Assembly (NCBI GenBank): GCA_963814135.1
Contig: CAWFBZ010000003.1
Span: forward strand, 248,001 to 312,000
Direction of reading: 5' to 3'
Source: UBA877 sp963814135
GTDB taxonomy: Bacteria; Chloroflexota; Anaerolineae; Anaerolineales; Villigracilaceae
DNA length: 64,000 bases
Shown piece after piece: positions 34,016 to 43,900 of the stretch. The translations under genes and the position numbers were made by a program. Position 1 is the first letter of the stretch; every line of letters begins with the position of its first letter. The notes beneath the pieces are model-generated. The model was given only the letters and a program-made list of their open reading frames with translations, was not told where the DNA came from and made no database searches.

Positions 34016-36400
34016 ATGCCTGCTTGGACTCTCGCTCCTGGCGACCCGCTTGCCCTCACCCTGGCAGCGGATTTCCGGTTGTGTACCCCCGATTACACCA
34101 ACGACCAGATCTGGGAAATCGAAACGGGTGGCGATCCGCCTGCCTTTTCCCTGCGCACCACCTACGGATTGCGTGCCCGACTCATGCGTATCTTTCCTCG
34201 CTTTACCCTCGAAGATCGCCTGGTCACAGATCCGTCCAAATTCTCCGTCCCGCCTCGCCTGCGCTCTTTTTATCCCAATTTTCTCCTGTTCGATTTCTCA
34301 CCGTTCCCGGGTGTGGAAGTCATCGCTGAATACTGGATCCCTGATTCACACACCTCCGCCGGGCGCATCACGGTCACAAATCGCCGCTCTGGTCCGCTCA
34401 AGTTGCTTCTGGAACTGTGTGGACAACTTATTCCATTGGAAGGGCAGGGTCTGGCACACCTCTCCATGCAATCGGTGAATGTCCTGGTTGGGCATACCTC
34501 AGACCTCGCTCCGGTGCTCTTCCTGACCGGCGGTCCTCAGCCTGGGCCGTATCCATCTCTGGCGGTCGACCTCGCACTGGACCCTTCTGCTTCGCGCAGT
34601 CTCACCTGGGTGCAGGCCGCTCTTGCCGATCCATCCGAGTCTTTCATCCTGGCTCGTCGCACGTGTGCCCGTCCATGGGAGGCGGAAATGGCCCGCGTTC
34701 AACGGATCAACATGTCCCAGATGGTCGAAATCACCACCGGTGAGCCCGACTGGGATGCCGCCTTTGCTCTTAGCCAGAAAGCCGCTTTCAGCCTGTTTTT
34801 TGCTCCCAATCAATTTCTCCCCTCCCCCAGCTTCGTCCTTTCCCGCCAACCGGACCAGGGTTATTCGCTGCGCGGGGATGGCCGTGATTACCCGCCTCTC
34901 TGGAATGGGCAAACTCCCCTCGAATCATACTTCCTCGCCGGTCTGCTGCCTGGCGCCCCGGAACTGGCCGCCGGATTGCTCCGTAATTTCCTGTCTACGC
35001 AGTCCGCCGATGGCGTCGTGGATTGGAAACCCGGTCTGGCTGGTCAGCGGGGTCGCCGGCTGGCTGCTCCTCTGCTCGCTACTTTAGCCTGGAAAACCTA
35101 TCTTCGCACGCTTGACCTCGATTTCCTTCGGGAGGTCCAGCCTGGGTTGCAGATGTTTATCCAGTGTTGGTTCAATGAACAACACGACCACGACCTGGAT
35201 GGATTCCCGGAATGGGACCATCCAATGCAAACTGGCTTGGAAGATAACCCCACCTTTACCCTCTGGCAGCCTGCTGGACAGGGACAGGCTATCTCTTGTG
35301 TGGAAAGCCCGGCGCTTTCGGCCATGGCCTGTCGTGAATTCCTCTCTCTAGCAGATATCGCTGGCGTGCTGGGCCAATCTCGCCAACTCTTCGAATCAAA
35401 AGTCGAAGAGCTGCGTCTGTTGACCGAAACTTGCTGGGATGCTTCTGCGCTTCTATATCACAATCGTGACCGGGACTCTCATCTGGCACCTTCCGGGAAG
35501 GTTCTCGGCAAGCAACGCGGCCCTGGGAAACACCTGCTGGGGCAATCTTTCCGGCAGCCCGTCCGCCTGCTCGTCCGGATCAGCTTGCATGGAGAATCCA
35601 CCCGTCGCCCCGAAATTCGCCTGCATGGCCGGGACGGCGAGAATCCCCGCTCCGAATCTTTGGAGCGCATGGACTTTCAATGGGGCGCCGGTTTGGCGGT
35701 TGCCTCCAGCCGCCTTCTCTATACTCGCATCGACGAAGTCGAGCTCCTGGGACTCGAAAGCCGGGACCGGGTGTCCATTCAGGTCATGGATTTCTCTGGC
35801 GAAGACATCAGTCTTTTCATGCCGCTTTGGGCCGCCATCCCCGACCCTACCCGTGTCGATCAACTCGTTCACCGGACCCTTTTTGCCCCCGGTCGTTTTG
35901 AGGCTTCATTTGGCATTCCAACCTGTCCGTCCGGCCCCTTCGCCGTCGGGTCAAAAGAGCCTGATCCGGCCATGGAGTTAACTTGCCAATCCGTCCATAT
36001 TCCCTGGAATTCCCTGATAGGTGAAGGCTTGCTGGCTTATGGTCTGCGGGATCAAGCCGCGCAATTAACAACTCGCCTGATGTCCGCCGTCATCCAAAAC
36101 CTCAAAAAACAGCGCGCCTTTTACCGCTCCTACCACGCCGGCACCGCAGCCGGTCTCGGCGAGCGCAATACTCTGCATGGTTTCGCTCCTCTCGGATTAT
36201 TCCTCCAGACCCTTGGTGTACAGATTCAATCCGCCCGTCAGGTCACCTTGAGTGGAAAGAACCCATTTCCCTGGCCAGTTACGGTAAAATATAGAGGTCT
36301 GACGGTTACTCGCCAGGCGGATCAGACGCTTGTCGTCTTCCCGAACGGGCAGACGCTCACGTTGTACGATCCCACCGACGCGATCGTCTCTGCTGGTTGA
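34016..36400 (+). CDS. Six-hairpin glycosidase, glycogen-debranching / GH63-like
   Basis: A 794-residue cytoplasmic enzyme. Residues 1-240 form a beta-sandwich (FRLCTPDYTNDQIWEIETGG, FLLFDFSPFPGVEVIAEYWI). From about 245 a helical (alpha/alpha)6 barrel begins: DWDAAFALSQKAAFSLFFAP, RDYPPLWNGQTPLESYFLAG, RLAAPLLATLAWKTYLRTLD and the acidic DHDLDGFPEWDHPMQTGLED, a typical catalytic loop of GH63 and amylo-alpha-1,6-glucosidase-type barrels. A C-terminal region with YHAGTAAGLGERNTLHGFAP follows. The exact substrate is not clear; alpha-glucan or an exopolysaccharide is likely. The cyclic-di-AMP receptor genes follow 79 bases later. Confidence 0.65.
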   Translation: MPAWTLAPGDPLALTLAADFRLCTPDYTNDQIWEIETGGDPPAFSLRTTYGLRARLMRIFPRFTLEDRLVTDPSKFSVPPRLRSFYPNFLLFDFSPFPGVEVIAEYWIPDSHTSAGRITVTNRRSGPLKLLLELCGQLIPLEGQGLAHLSMQSVNVLVGHTSDLAPVLFLTGGPQPGPYPSLAVDLALDPSASRSLTWVQAALADPSESFILARRTCARPWEAEMARVQRINMSQMVEITTGEPDWDAAFALSQKAAFSLFFAPNQFLPSPSFVLSRQPDQGYSLRGDGRDYPPLWNGQTPLESYFLAGLLPGAPELAAGLLRNFLSTQSADGVVDWKPGLAGQRGRRLAAPLLATLAWKTYLRTLDLDFLREVQPGLQMFIQCWFNEQHDHDLDGFPEWDHPMQTGLEDNPTFTLWQPAGQGQAISCVESPALSAMACREFLSLADIAGVLGQSRQLFESKVEELRLLTETCWDASALLYHNRDRDSHLAPSGKVLGKQRGPGKHLLGQSFRQPVRLLVRISLHGESTRRPEIRLHGRDGENPRSESLERMDFQWGAGLAVASSRLLYTRIDEVELLGLESRDRVSIQVMDFSGEDISLFMPLWAAIPDPTRVDQLVHRTLFAPGRFEASFGIPTCPSGPFAVGSKEPDPAMELTCQSVHIPWNSLIGEGLLAYGLRDQAAQLTTRLMSAVIQNLKKQRAFYRSYHAGTAAGLGERNTLHGFAPLGLFLQTLGVQIQSARQVTLSGKNPFPWPVTVKYRGLTVTRQADQTLVVFPNGQTLTLYDPTDAIVSAG

Positions 36401-36479
36401 TTGGTCGATGGACAGGTTGGAGCACCTGAGTATCCGCCTGCCAGGAACAACCCCAATTATTTCGCCAAACGGAGGCAGC

Positions 36480-36818
36480 ATGGCATATCCCCCAATCCGA
36501 TTTTTGATGACAGCCATCGTCCAGGAACAGGACGTGGACGTGGCCGAGCGTTCGCTTGCTTTGCTGGGGGTGCCGGTCATTCACCTGGCCAGCACAGGCG
36601 GTTTCCTGGGCCGGCATAATGCCACGTTGTTCATTGGCCTGCCTGAGGGGATGGAGGAACAGGCCATTGCAGCCCTGCAAAAATCCTGCCGCCAGCGTGT
36701 GGAATATCTGGCCATCCCGTTGGAAGGTGCCCCCATGCCTCTACCATCGCCGGTTCCGGTGACCGTTGGCGGAGCCAAGATTTTTGCCCTGCCGGTCGAA
36801 CGATTCGAGGAGATCTAG
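36480..36818 (+). CDS. Cyclic-di-AMP receptor-like PII protein (DUF970), first of two
   Basis: A 112-residue PII-fold protein. MTAIVQEQDVDVAERSLALL, VIHLASTGGFLGRHNATLFI and VGGAKIFALPVERFEEI match the PstA/DarA family that binds cyclic-di-AMP; the STGGFL.RHNATLFIG loop is the ligand signature. It is longer than its neighbour through an insert in the mobile loop (EYLAIPLEGAPMPLPSPVPV). I chose the ATG at 36480 because the family starts at this point. Its stop is two bases before the next paralogue's start. Confidence 0.85.
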   Translation: MAYPPIRFLMTAIVQEQDVDVAERSLALLGVPVIHLASTGGFLGRHNATLFIGLPEGMEEQAIAALQKSCRQRVEYLAIPLEGAPMPLPSPVPVTVGGAKIFALPVERFEEI

Positions 36819-36820
36819 CC

Positions 36821-37084
36821 ATGAAACTCATCTTTGCCATTGTCCGCGATTCCGACTCCGATTCCGTCACCCAGGGGCTCACCAGCGCCGATTTTCGTGT
36901 TACTCGCGTCGCCTCCACTGGCGGCCTTTTACGTCGTGGCCTGACCACCCTTTTGATCGGCCTGGATGCCGACCAGGTGGATGCTGCCATCCGTGTTTTG
37001 CACGAAACCTGCACCCCTGCCGCCGAAGGCGAGAAGCGCGCCACCATCTTCGTCGTCCCGGTCGACCGCTACGAACAGATCTGA
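36821..37084 (+). CDS. Cyclic-di-AMP receptor-like PII protein (DUF970), second of two
   Basis: An 87-residue compact paralogue: MKLIFAIVRDSDSDSVTQGL, FRVTRVASTGGLLRRGLTTL then LIGLD, and ATIFVVPVDRYEQI. It retains the STGG.LRRG.TTL.IG signature and is shorter than usual (family about 105-110) because the mobile loop is short. The two paralogues, two bases apart, could form mixed trimers. The diadenylate cyclase that would make the ligand is not in the window. Confidence 0.85.
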   Translation: MKLIFAIVRDSDSDSVTQGLTSADFRVTRVASTGGLLRRGLTTLLIGLDADQVDAAIRVLHETCTPAAEGEKRATIFVVPVDRYEQI

Positions 37085-37110
37085 GTGGTCGTTATTTTTA
37101 TAATAACACT

Positions 37111-37623
37111 GTGATCAAACAGCATTCCGAATCGGTCCCAAAGGCCATGCAGGAACCCTATGCCAGCATAATCAAGCTGACCGACATCTTCTGCCAGCAA
37201 TCGTTGAATGAAGAGTATGCCGCCTTGTGCCGCTCGTTGGCCGCTGCGCTGGCTCGCAAACGGTCCTCCCCGTTGCTGCGCGGACAATTGGATGCCTGGG
37301 CTTGCGCTATCGTCTATGCGCTTGGCAGCGTAAATTTCCTTTTTGACCGATCCCAAACGCCCTCGATGAGCGCCGAAGAGTTATGCACCGCCTTTGGTAT
37401 AAGTAGGAGCAGCGGCGCAAACAAATCCAAACAGATCCGCGATATGTTACACCTGTCCCAATTTGATGCGACTTGGTTCTTGCCAAGTCGTATAGAAGAA
37501 AGTTCCATTGCCTGGTTGATTGAAGTGGATGGGTATATTATGGATGCCCGTTCGTTACCGCGTCATCTACAAGAACTCGCCTACCAGAAAAAATTGATCC
37601 CCTACATCCCCGCCGATCGCTGA
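37111..37623 (+). CDS. DUF6398-like protein
   Basis: A protein of about 170 residues with the features EPYASIIKLTDIFCQQSLNE, SPLLRGQLDAWACAIVYALG, NFLFDRSQTPSMSAEELCTA and FGISRSSGANKSKQIRDML. This matches the DUF6398 domain, of unknown function; the SAEEL...FG.S....KSK pattern resembles a helix-turn-helix. A GTG at 37111 and an ATG at 37147 are both possible starts; no strong ribosome site decides between them. The C-terminus ends PYIPADR. Confidence 0.7.
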   Translation: MIKQHSESVPKAMQEPYASIIKLTDIFCQQSLNEEYAALCRSLAAALARKRSSPLLRGQLDAWACAIVYALGSVNFLFDRSQTPSMSAEELCTAFGISRSSGANKSKQIRDMLHLSQFDATWFLPSRIEESSIAWLIEVDGYIMDARSLPRHLQELAYQKKLIPYIPADR

Positions 37624-37633
37624 ACTTGTCGTC

Positions 37634-37762
37634 ATGACCCTCTACATTATTCTTTTGATTGCAATACCAGCCTTCTGGATTGCCTTTGAGATCGCCCTGC
37701 TGGTTCAGGAATATGTTGCCTATCAAAAACAGACCCGGCGGCTGATTCCCTGGCTTTGGTGA
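37634..37762 (+). CDS. Small single-span membrane protein (42 aa)
   Basis: A 42-residue protein starting MTLYIILLIAIPAFWIAFEI then ALLVQEYVAYQKQTRRL: one membrane helix and a basic tail. It starts 10 bases after the DUF6398 stop, so it may be translated from the same mRNA. No ribosome site of quality is visible and I recognise no family. Confidence 0.4.
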   Translation: MTLYIILLIAIPAFWIAFEIALLVQEYVAYQKQTRRLIPWLW

Positions 37763-38338
37763 TCCGGTTCGATCCTTCATCCGTTTGACCACACATTTCG
37801 TGATTTTCCCTGCAGCGGTTAAGGCATTAAGGTTTGCACGAGTCGACACCATCCTCTGGCGCTGTTCGGTCACCCTTAAGTCCTGAACGAATACCACTTT
37901 GTTTCTTCTGGTGATCTTTGCTGGTATGATAGAAAATATCACCGCGAGAATGGGTGATCCTTGACAAACCAGAACGCATGTGCTATTTTTGATCCATGCT
38001 CACAAGTTTTCTTTCATCCTTCCATCAACCTCCTTCCTCTTCGCCACAGTCCCAGGGCCTTCACTCGCGGAGCCTGTCCCGCATCTCGAATTCCGAACGC
38101 CAGCTTATTCGTTTTTTTCGCTTCAAAAAAAAAGTGCATTTTATTCCCCTATGTCCCTTTTTCAAATCCCGGATGTTGGAGGCTGGATTGCAGATTTAAA
38201 ATGTCTCACCTAATTTGTTGCTCCTTTTATTTGTCGAGACCAATTCTCTTGTCTTTTATTTTTCAATCCGCAATCCTCTTTCAGCGATAACACCTTATCT
38301 TTCCATTTGTTCGTCGACTGACCTACTTGGAGGAGTAT
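37763..38338. other. Gene-free stretch with a promoter and stray repeat copies
   Basis: It holds the SOS-like promoter at 37961-37989, one copy of the 10757 repeat core at 38066-38082 (TGTCCCGC), a period-7-like patch at 38255-38280 (CAATCCGCAATCCTC) and the nitroreductase ribosome site. No gene is supported. Confidence 0.55.
37961..37989 (+). promoter_or_regulatory. Promoter with SOS-box-like operator (AGAAC-GCAT-GTGCT)
   Basis: TTGACA at 37961-37966, 17-base spacer, TATTTT at 37984-37989. The 14-base AGAACGCATGTGCT word (37971-37984) is identical to that in the ssb promoter at 45163-45176. The nearest gene downstream is the nitroreductase, 350 bases away. Confidence 0.6.
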
Positions 38339-38824
38339 ATGGAAACATTGGAAGCCATTCGCAAGCGTCGCAGCATCCGTAAATTCACCGGCGACCCCAT
38401 TCCACGCGCTGACCTGGAGACGATCGTGGATGCCGGTCGCCTGGCTGCCACGGGCAGCAACCGCCAACCCCGCGACTTTGTCGTGGTCACCAACCAGGAA
38501 ACGATTGAAAAGCTTGCCAAGGTGGGAAAATGGATGAAAAAGGCCGGCGCGATTGTCGCCGTTGTGGTCGATCCATTCTCACGCTGGCACGTGGAGGACG
38601 GCTCTGCAGCCATACAAAATATGCTGATTGCCAGTACTGCCCTCGGCTATGGTTCCTGCTGGGTGGAGGGAGACGCCCTGCCAATGGAAGATGAACTTAA
38701 AACCCTCATGTTCATTCCAAAAGGAAAACGTCTCCTGGCACTGATGCCGGTCGGGGTGCCTGAGGAATGGCCGTCTATCGAGAAGCGCCCGTTGGAAAGC
38801 GTACTGCACTGGCAGGTCTATTAG
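38339..38824 (+). CDS. Nitroreductase-family flavoprotein
   Basis: A 161-residue compact nitroreductase. METLEAIRKRRSIRKFTGDP carries the RRSIR FMN phosphate-binding motif, and AGRLAATGSNRQPRDFVVVT the second. IQNMLIASTALGYGSCWVEG and KRLLALMPVGVPEEWP complete the family. It reduces a nitro group, quinone or thioredoxin-linked substrate with NAD(P)H and FMN; the substrate is unknown. GGAGGAG precedes the ATG. Confidence 0.9.
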   Translation: METLEAIRKRRSIRKFTGDPIPRADLETIVDAGRLAATGSNRQPRDFVVVTNQETIEKLAKVGKWMKKAGAIVAVVVDPFSRWHVEDGSAAIQNMLIASTALGYGSCWVEGDALPMEDELKTLMFIPKGKRLLALMPVGVPEEWPSIEKRPLESVLHWQVY

Positions 38825-39082
38825 CTAATAAATATTCCGCCTGCCCTCCCGTGTAACACTGTGTGATTGGTCTGATATTCAAGCAGTCTGGCCTTTTCCC
38901 CGCTACTATACGTAACATCGCCAATTTTATGGTGTTTTTAAAAGAGTTGACATAATTGCTCACCCATACCTTGTTTTTTTGCGCAGGTGAAGCTGGGCCA
39001 GGGAAATACAAATTGAGTTTGCATTACGCCATAATTGCACTCTTCGAAGCAGTATTTGACGCATTACAGAGAGGAAAGAATC

Positions 39083-40783
39083 ATGGATACTGTCAGCCTC
39101 GGGCGTTCCATCCAGGAACTTCAAGATCACAAGAATGAATGGGCTGGCTTGCCGATCCCGGACAAGCTGGCCCTTCTGGAGTCCCTCCGCCAAAGGCTGT
39201 CAGAAAAAAGCCAGGCCTGGGTGGAAGCTTCGGTTCTGGGAAAGCAAATGAAGCTGCACTCACCGGAAGAGGGTGAGGAATGGACTGGCGGTCCCTGGAC
39301 GCTCGCCGAGGGGATCAATGGCTACGTGGATACCTTGCGCGCCCTGGCTGCCGGCCGGATCCTCAAGCCTGAGATTATCCACACCCGCTCGAATGGTCAG
39401 GTAGCTGCCCGGGTTTTCCCCAACACCGTCTTCGATAAAATATTGCTGAGTGGCATCACCGCCGAAGTCTGGATGCAACCCGGTGTCACCGAAGCCAACC
39501 TGGGGGATAAAATGGCCGCCTTCTACCGGCAAAAAGACCCGCAAGGCAAAGTAGCCCTGGTGCTCGGTGCCGGCAACGTCGCCGGCATCCCGCCGCGTGA
39601 TGTGCTCTATCGCCTGTATGGCCTGGGCCATGTGGTCCTCTTGAAAATGAGCCCGGTGAATGATTATCTCGGACCCGTCTTCGAGTATATTTTTGCGCCC
39701 TTCATCCAGGCCGGCTTTCTGCGCTTTGCCTACGGCGCTGCGGATGTGGGGAATTATCTGGTCCACCATGCCGGGGTGGAAGAGGTCCACATGACCGGCA
39801 GTGTCCGCACCTACCAGTCCATCCTGTTCGGCTCTGGTCCGGAAGGCGAACAACGCCGCCGCCAGGACCGGCCTCTTCTCGAAAAACCCTTCACCGGTGA
39901 GCTGGGCGGCGTCTCCCCCACCATCATCGTGCCAGGAAAATGGTCCCGGGCTGACATTCAATATCAGGCGGAGAACGTGGTGACAATGAAGCTGCAGAAC
40001 GCCGGGCATAACTGCGTGGCTACCCAGGTGCTGGTGTTGTCGGAAAATTGGGAACAGCGCGACGAATTCCTTCAGGCTGTCCGTAAGCTGATGCGCGAAC
40101 TGCCCGCCCGCAAATCTTATTATCCGGGTGCCTCCGAACGCCAGAAGGAAGCCGTTTCATCCCACCCCGAGGCGGAGTTATTGGGCGGAGAGGTTCCCCG
40201 CACTCTCATCACGAACCTGGATCCCAACGCTGAAAATGAGAGTTGCTTCCAGAAGGAATTCTTCTGCCCGGTATTCGCTCAGACCAGCCTTCCCGGAAGG
40301 GATGCCGCCGAATACCTGCACAACGCCATCCAATTCTGCAACGAGAAGCTCTATGGCACGCTCGGTGCGACCATTCTCATCCACCCCAGGACAATTAAAC
40401 ATCTCGGACAGGCATTTGAGTCCGCCCTGACAGATTTACACTACGGCTCGATTGGCGTCAATATCTGGAACGCTGCCGCCTTCCTGCTGGTTCAGGCTAC
40501 CTGGGGTGCCTTCCCGGGTCATACTTCCGGCGATATACAAAGCGGCATCGGCTTCGTCGGTAATTCTTTCCTGTTTGAGAAACCCGAGCGTACGGTGGTA
40601 CGCGGATCTTTCTACCCCTTTCCCCGTTCCTGGCTGCATGGGGACCCGGCCTTCCTGCCCAAACCGCCCTGGTTCCTAACCAATAAGACCGCCCGCACCA
40701 CCACGCGGGGTGTCGCCAGGATCACCCTCGATCCGCGCCTCCGCTATCTACCGGCCGTCCTCTTGTCCGCCCTTCTCGGCTAA
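39083..40783 (+). CDS. Aldehyde-dehydrogenase-superfamily protein, possibly an acyl-CoA reductase
   Basis: A 566-residue protein of ALDH fold. VALVLGAGNVAGIPPRDVLY is the nucleotide-binding region, GELGGVSPTIIV the ELGG glutamate motif and QNAGHNCVATQVLVLSE the catalytic Cys. Intact length is above the usual 480-500 because of an N-terminal extension (EWAGLPIPDKLALLESLRQR). It may act on a fatty aldehyde or acyl-CoA; nothing adjacent tells which. GAGGAAAG precedes the ATG. The gene is monocistronic. Confidence 0.75.
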   Translation: MDTVSLGRSIQELQDHKNEWAGLPIPDKLALLESLRQRLSEKSQAWVEASVLGKQMKLHSPEEGEEWTGGPWTLAEGINGYVDTLRALAAGRILKPEIIHTRSNGQVAARVFPNTVFDKILLSGITAEVWMQPGVTEANLGDKMAAFYRQKDPQGKVALVLGAGNVAGIPPRDVLYRLYGLGHVVLLKMSPVNDYLGPVFEYIFAPFIQAGFLRFAYGAADVGNYLVHHAGVEEVHMTGSVRTYQSILFGSGPEGEQRRRQDRPLLEKPFTGELGGVSPTIIVPGKWSRADIQYQAENVVTMKLQNAGHNCVATQVLVLSENWEQRDEFLQAVRKLMRELPARKSYYPGASERQKEAVSSHPEAELLGGEVPRTLITNLDPNAENESCFQKEFFCPVFAQTSLPGRDAAEYLHNAIQFCNEKLYGTLGATILIHPRTIKHLGQAFESALTDLHYGSIGVNIWNAAAFLLVQATWGAFPGHTSGDIQSGIGFVGNSFLFEKPERTVVRGSFYPFPRSWLHGDPAFLPKPPWFLTNKTARTTTRGVARITLDPRLRYLPAVLLSALLG

Positions 40784-40948
40784 AAAAAATTCACTTTGTT
40801 GTGCGAGGAAATAATCCGCCTCCTGTACAGGAAATGGATTATTGTTTCATATCATTTGTGATAAACAACACAAAACGTTTGTATAATTTGTTTATCCTAT
40901 TTTAGGGAGCCTGGATGGGACCAACGCTGAAATTTCGGAGGGATTCCT

Positions 40949-43900
40949 ATGAAGAAATGCCCATTTTGCGCGGAGAAGATTTGGGATGAGGCTGTCCTGT
41001 GCCGTTATTGCGGCAGGGAATTACCTGGGCCAGGGCACGAGCCACATCGAAAGGCACACACCCCCGTACCGGAATTAAAAAAGCTCCTACTCCCAATTGG
41101 AATCCTGGCGGGGGTCTTGGTCTTGGTTGTGGGCGGTTATTTTCTGCTGGGAAAAATCCGTGCAAACCGCACACCAGCCCATCCGGTTGTCTTCGCACTC
41201 GATTTCGAGAACAAAGCCGCCTTCTTTGGCTGGCACGTTGGTGGTCCGGGCACGGAGTTATTATGGCTGGAGAATACCCGGGACGGTAAATACTACTTCG
41301 AATTTCCATCCGGCTTTCTGGAAACCGAGGACCTTCAGTTTTCGGATATACAGGTTTCGGCGGATGTCGAATTCCTGGACGATACCCGCATGGATGCTTC
41401 GATCTCCTGCCGCCTTCATCAAGGCGAAGGGTACGGATTCCAGATCAGCAATACCGGACAGTGGTCGATCACCAAATCCTATCTGTCTCAAGGAACCACG
41501 CTTGCGCAGGGTTGGTCAGCTGAGATCAAGCCCGATAAAAACCACCTTGCCGGGCGTTGCGTTGGCACGCAACTGACCTTGCTGGTCGACGGGGTGGAAA
41601 TTGGTCTTGCTGAAGACGCCGACATGACCGTGGGCAGTATCGGCCTGGGATACAATGCCGAAAAAGCCGGGGCCGGGACGTTTGATAACATCCTGGTCGA
41701 AGGTTGGGGGAATGCGCAATCCACTTCTGCTCCGCAGACAGGCGACCAGCCTGTATTTTCAGAAAATTTGGACGACCCCTCGAATGCAACGCCCGATGCT
41801 ACTGCGACAACCACTCCCACAATTGGTCCTGTCGCGATAGCTACTGCCGATCCCACCCCGGCGCCCACGCTGCGCCCCACGCCCATTCCCGCAGATGAAC
41901 TCGTCCTGTACCAGACTGACTTCGAGAACAACGACGCCAGCCTCTCGAATTGGCGCACCTTCGCCTATTCCTTCGCCTCCCCTACCCTGGGAACGGAAGG
42001 CTACACAGTCTCTACGAATACCAGTTTCTACCGCTTCAACGCCACCGAGACCAACCAGCGGATCTTTTCCATTTACGAAGGGGACCCGGGCAGCTCAGAT
42101 GTGGATATTTCCCTGCATGCCACCTCGACCAATTATGGCGGAAGCGTCGGGCTGGTCTGCCGCTATACCGAAAAAGGTTGGTACCAGTTCATGGTCGAAC
42201 CGAATGGCGTTTGGAGCGTTCGCCTGGTCGGTTACGATGAGACCGGGCACCTCCGTTTTCGCAAAATCTCTTCCGGGATTCGCTGGCTGGGCCTGAATGT
42301 GGATTTACGCGCCGAGTGTAAAGGTGACACGCTAAGCTTCTATCTCAATGGAGAAAATCTGGCTTTTTTGCACGATAATACCTACCCGCGCGGCCAGGTT
42401 GGCGTATTGAGTTGGAGTTTCGATCAAGCCGGTCAGGTGGGATATATCGATAAATTCAGCCTGCAGCGCGTCCAATGGAGTGAGTCCGCCGCCCCTGGGC
42501 CTGCCCCCACTCCCGGTGCGGATGGGACGATCTACACCACCGATTTTGGGAATCTGGATGCCCTGTCTCAGTACTGGTACACTTTTCTAAGGACCGAAAT
42601 TCTTGGACCCGGGGCCGAGCGTAAAACCAACTACTACATCAATGACTTCGATCCCGGCACCGATGTCGAGATCAGCGCTGATCTCACAGCAGGTTCAGGG
42701 ACCCGCAGCCTGATTTGCCGCTATTCTTCGGACGGCTGGTACGAAGCGGGATACGGGAACTCTCCCAGCGGCATTTACATTGGACTGGCGCGCCTCGAAC
42801 ACAACGCCAACGGGGAATTGGTGACAACCTGGCTTGCGTCGCAAGCCTTTGATGACGCCTCCACACCTAAATTGACCCTGACCTGTGCGGGGAACCAGCT
42901 CGAGGTGTCGGTTGATGGCGAACTGTATCTTTCATATGAGGATAACCTCTGGCGAACCGGGCGGTATGGTTTTTCGTTTGTCAGCAATACGCCTATCAGC
43001 CCGAAGGCTCTTTTTGGCAGTTTTATGGTCCGCCCCGCGCAAACGCCCCAGCCGGGAGATGTTATTTATAGCGAAGTGTTCGATACGCCCGAAAAAATTA
43101 CCTCCAATTGGAATTTGGACATGAGCGGTGTTGACCCGCGTATAACCATCCAGGATAATTCTCTCGTATTGGTTCCGGGCGATAATGTCCTTCATCCCGG
43201 GAATGATATAAGCGCTGAAAATATTGAATTCGGCGTTGATCTGGAGTTCCTGGCTAAAAGCGATCTTGTTTTGCACTGCCGTGTGGATAGCGCCGCCAGC
43301 ATCGGATTTGACATCCATAGCAACGGCGACTGGGGCATCGTTCTCAACTTTGAGCAAGTGCTCGCCAATGGGAATAGCGCCAGCATCCATTCCGGAAATA
43401 ATCAGTTTACGATAAAGTGCGTGGATAACCGGTTAACCTTGATTGCCAATGGCGACACCCTGGCAACCGTTGAGCAGCCATCTTATGGTCCGTCTATCGG
43501 GAAGGTGGGCTTCGATGTTTTCGATGGCAGTTCACAGGTCAAGGTCAACAGCCTGACGCTTAAGTTAATGCAAAGCGCTTCTCTCCCTCCCACGTCTCCT
43601 TTGCTCAACCAGGTTTTCACGCCGGTCTATCCGCCGGGCAAGGCAATTTATGCCTGGAACAGTACAAATTTTGTGGACCGGTCTCGCACTTTATGGTATA
43701 GCTGGTACGCTGGTAGTCAACCGGGAAGCGAAGAAAATGGGAGCGTGATTGTCCCTGGTCAGAAAGGCTTGACCTATTGGAACTACCAGTCAGACCTGTA
43801 TGACCTTCCCCTGGAATTAACCGCTGATGTTACCTTTTCCGGTAAATCTGGCGCGATTGGACTGATGTGCCGTTATACGCAGCTGGGCCGTTACGAATTC

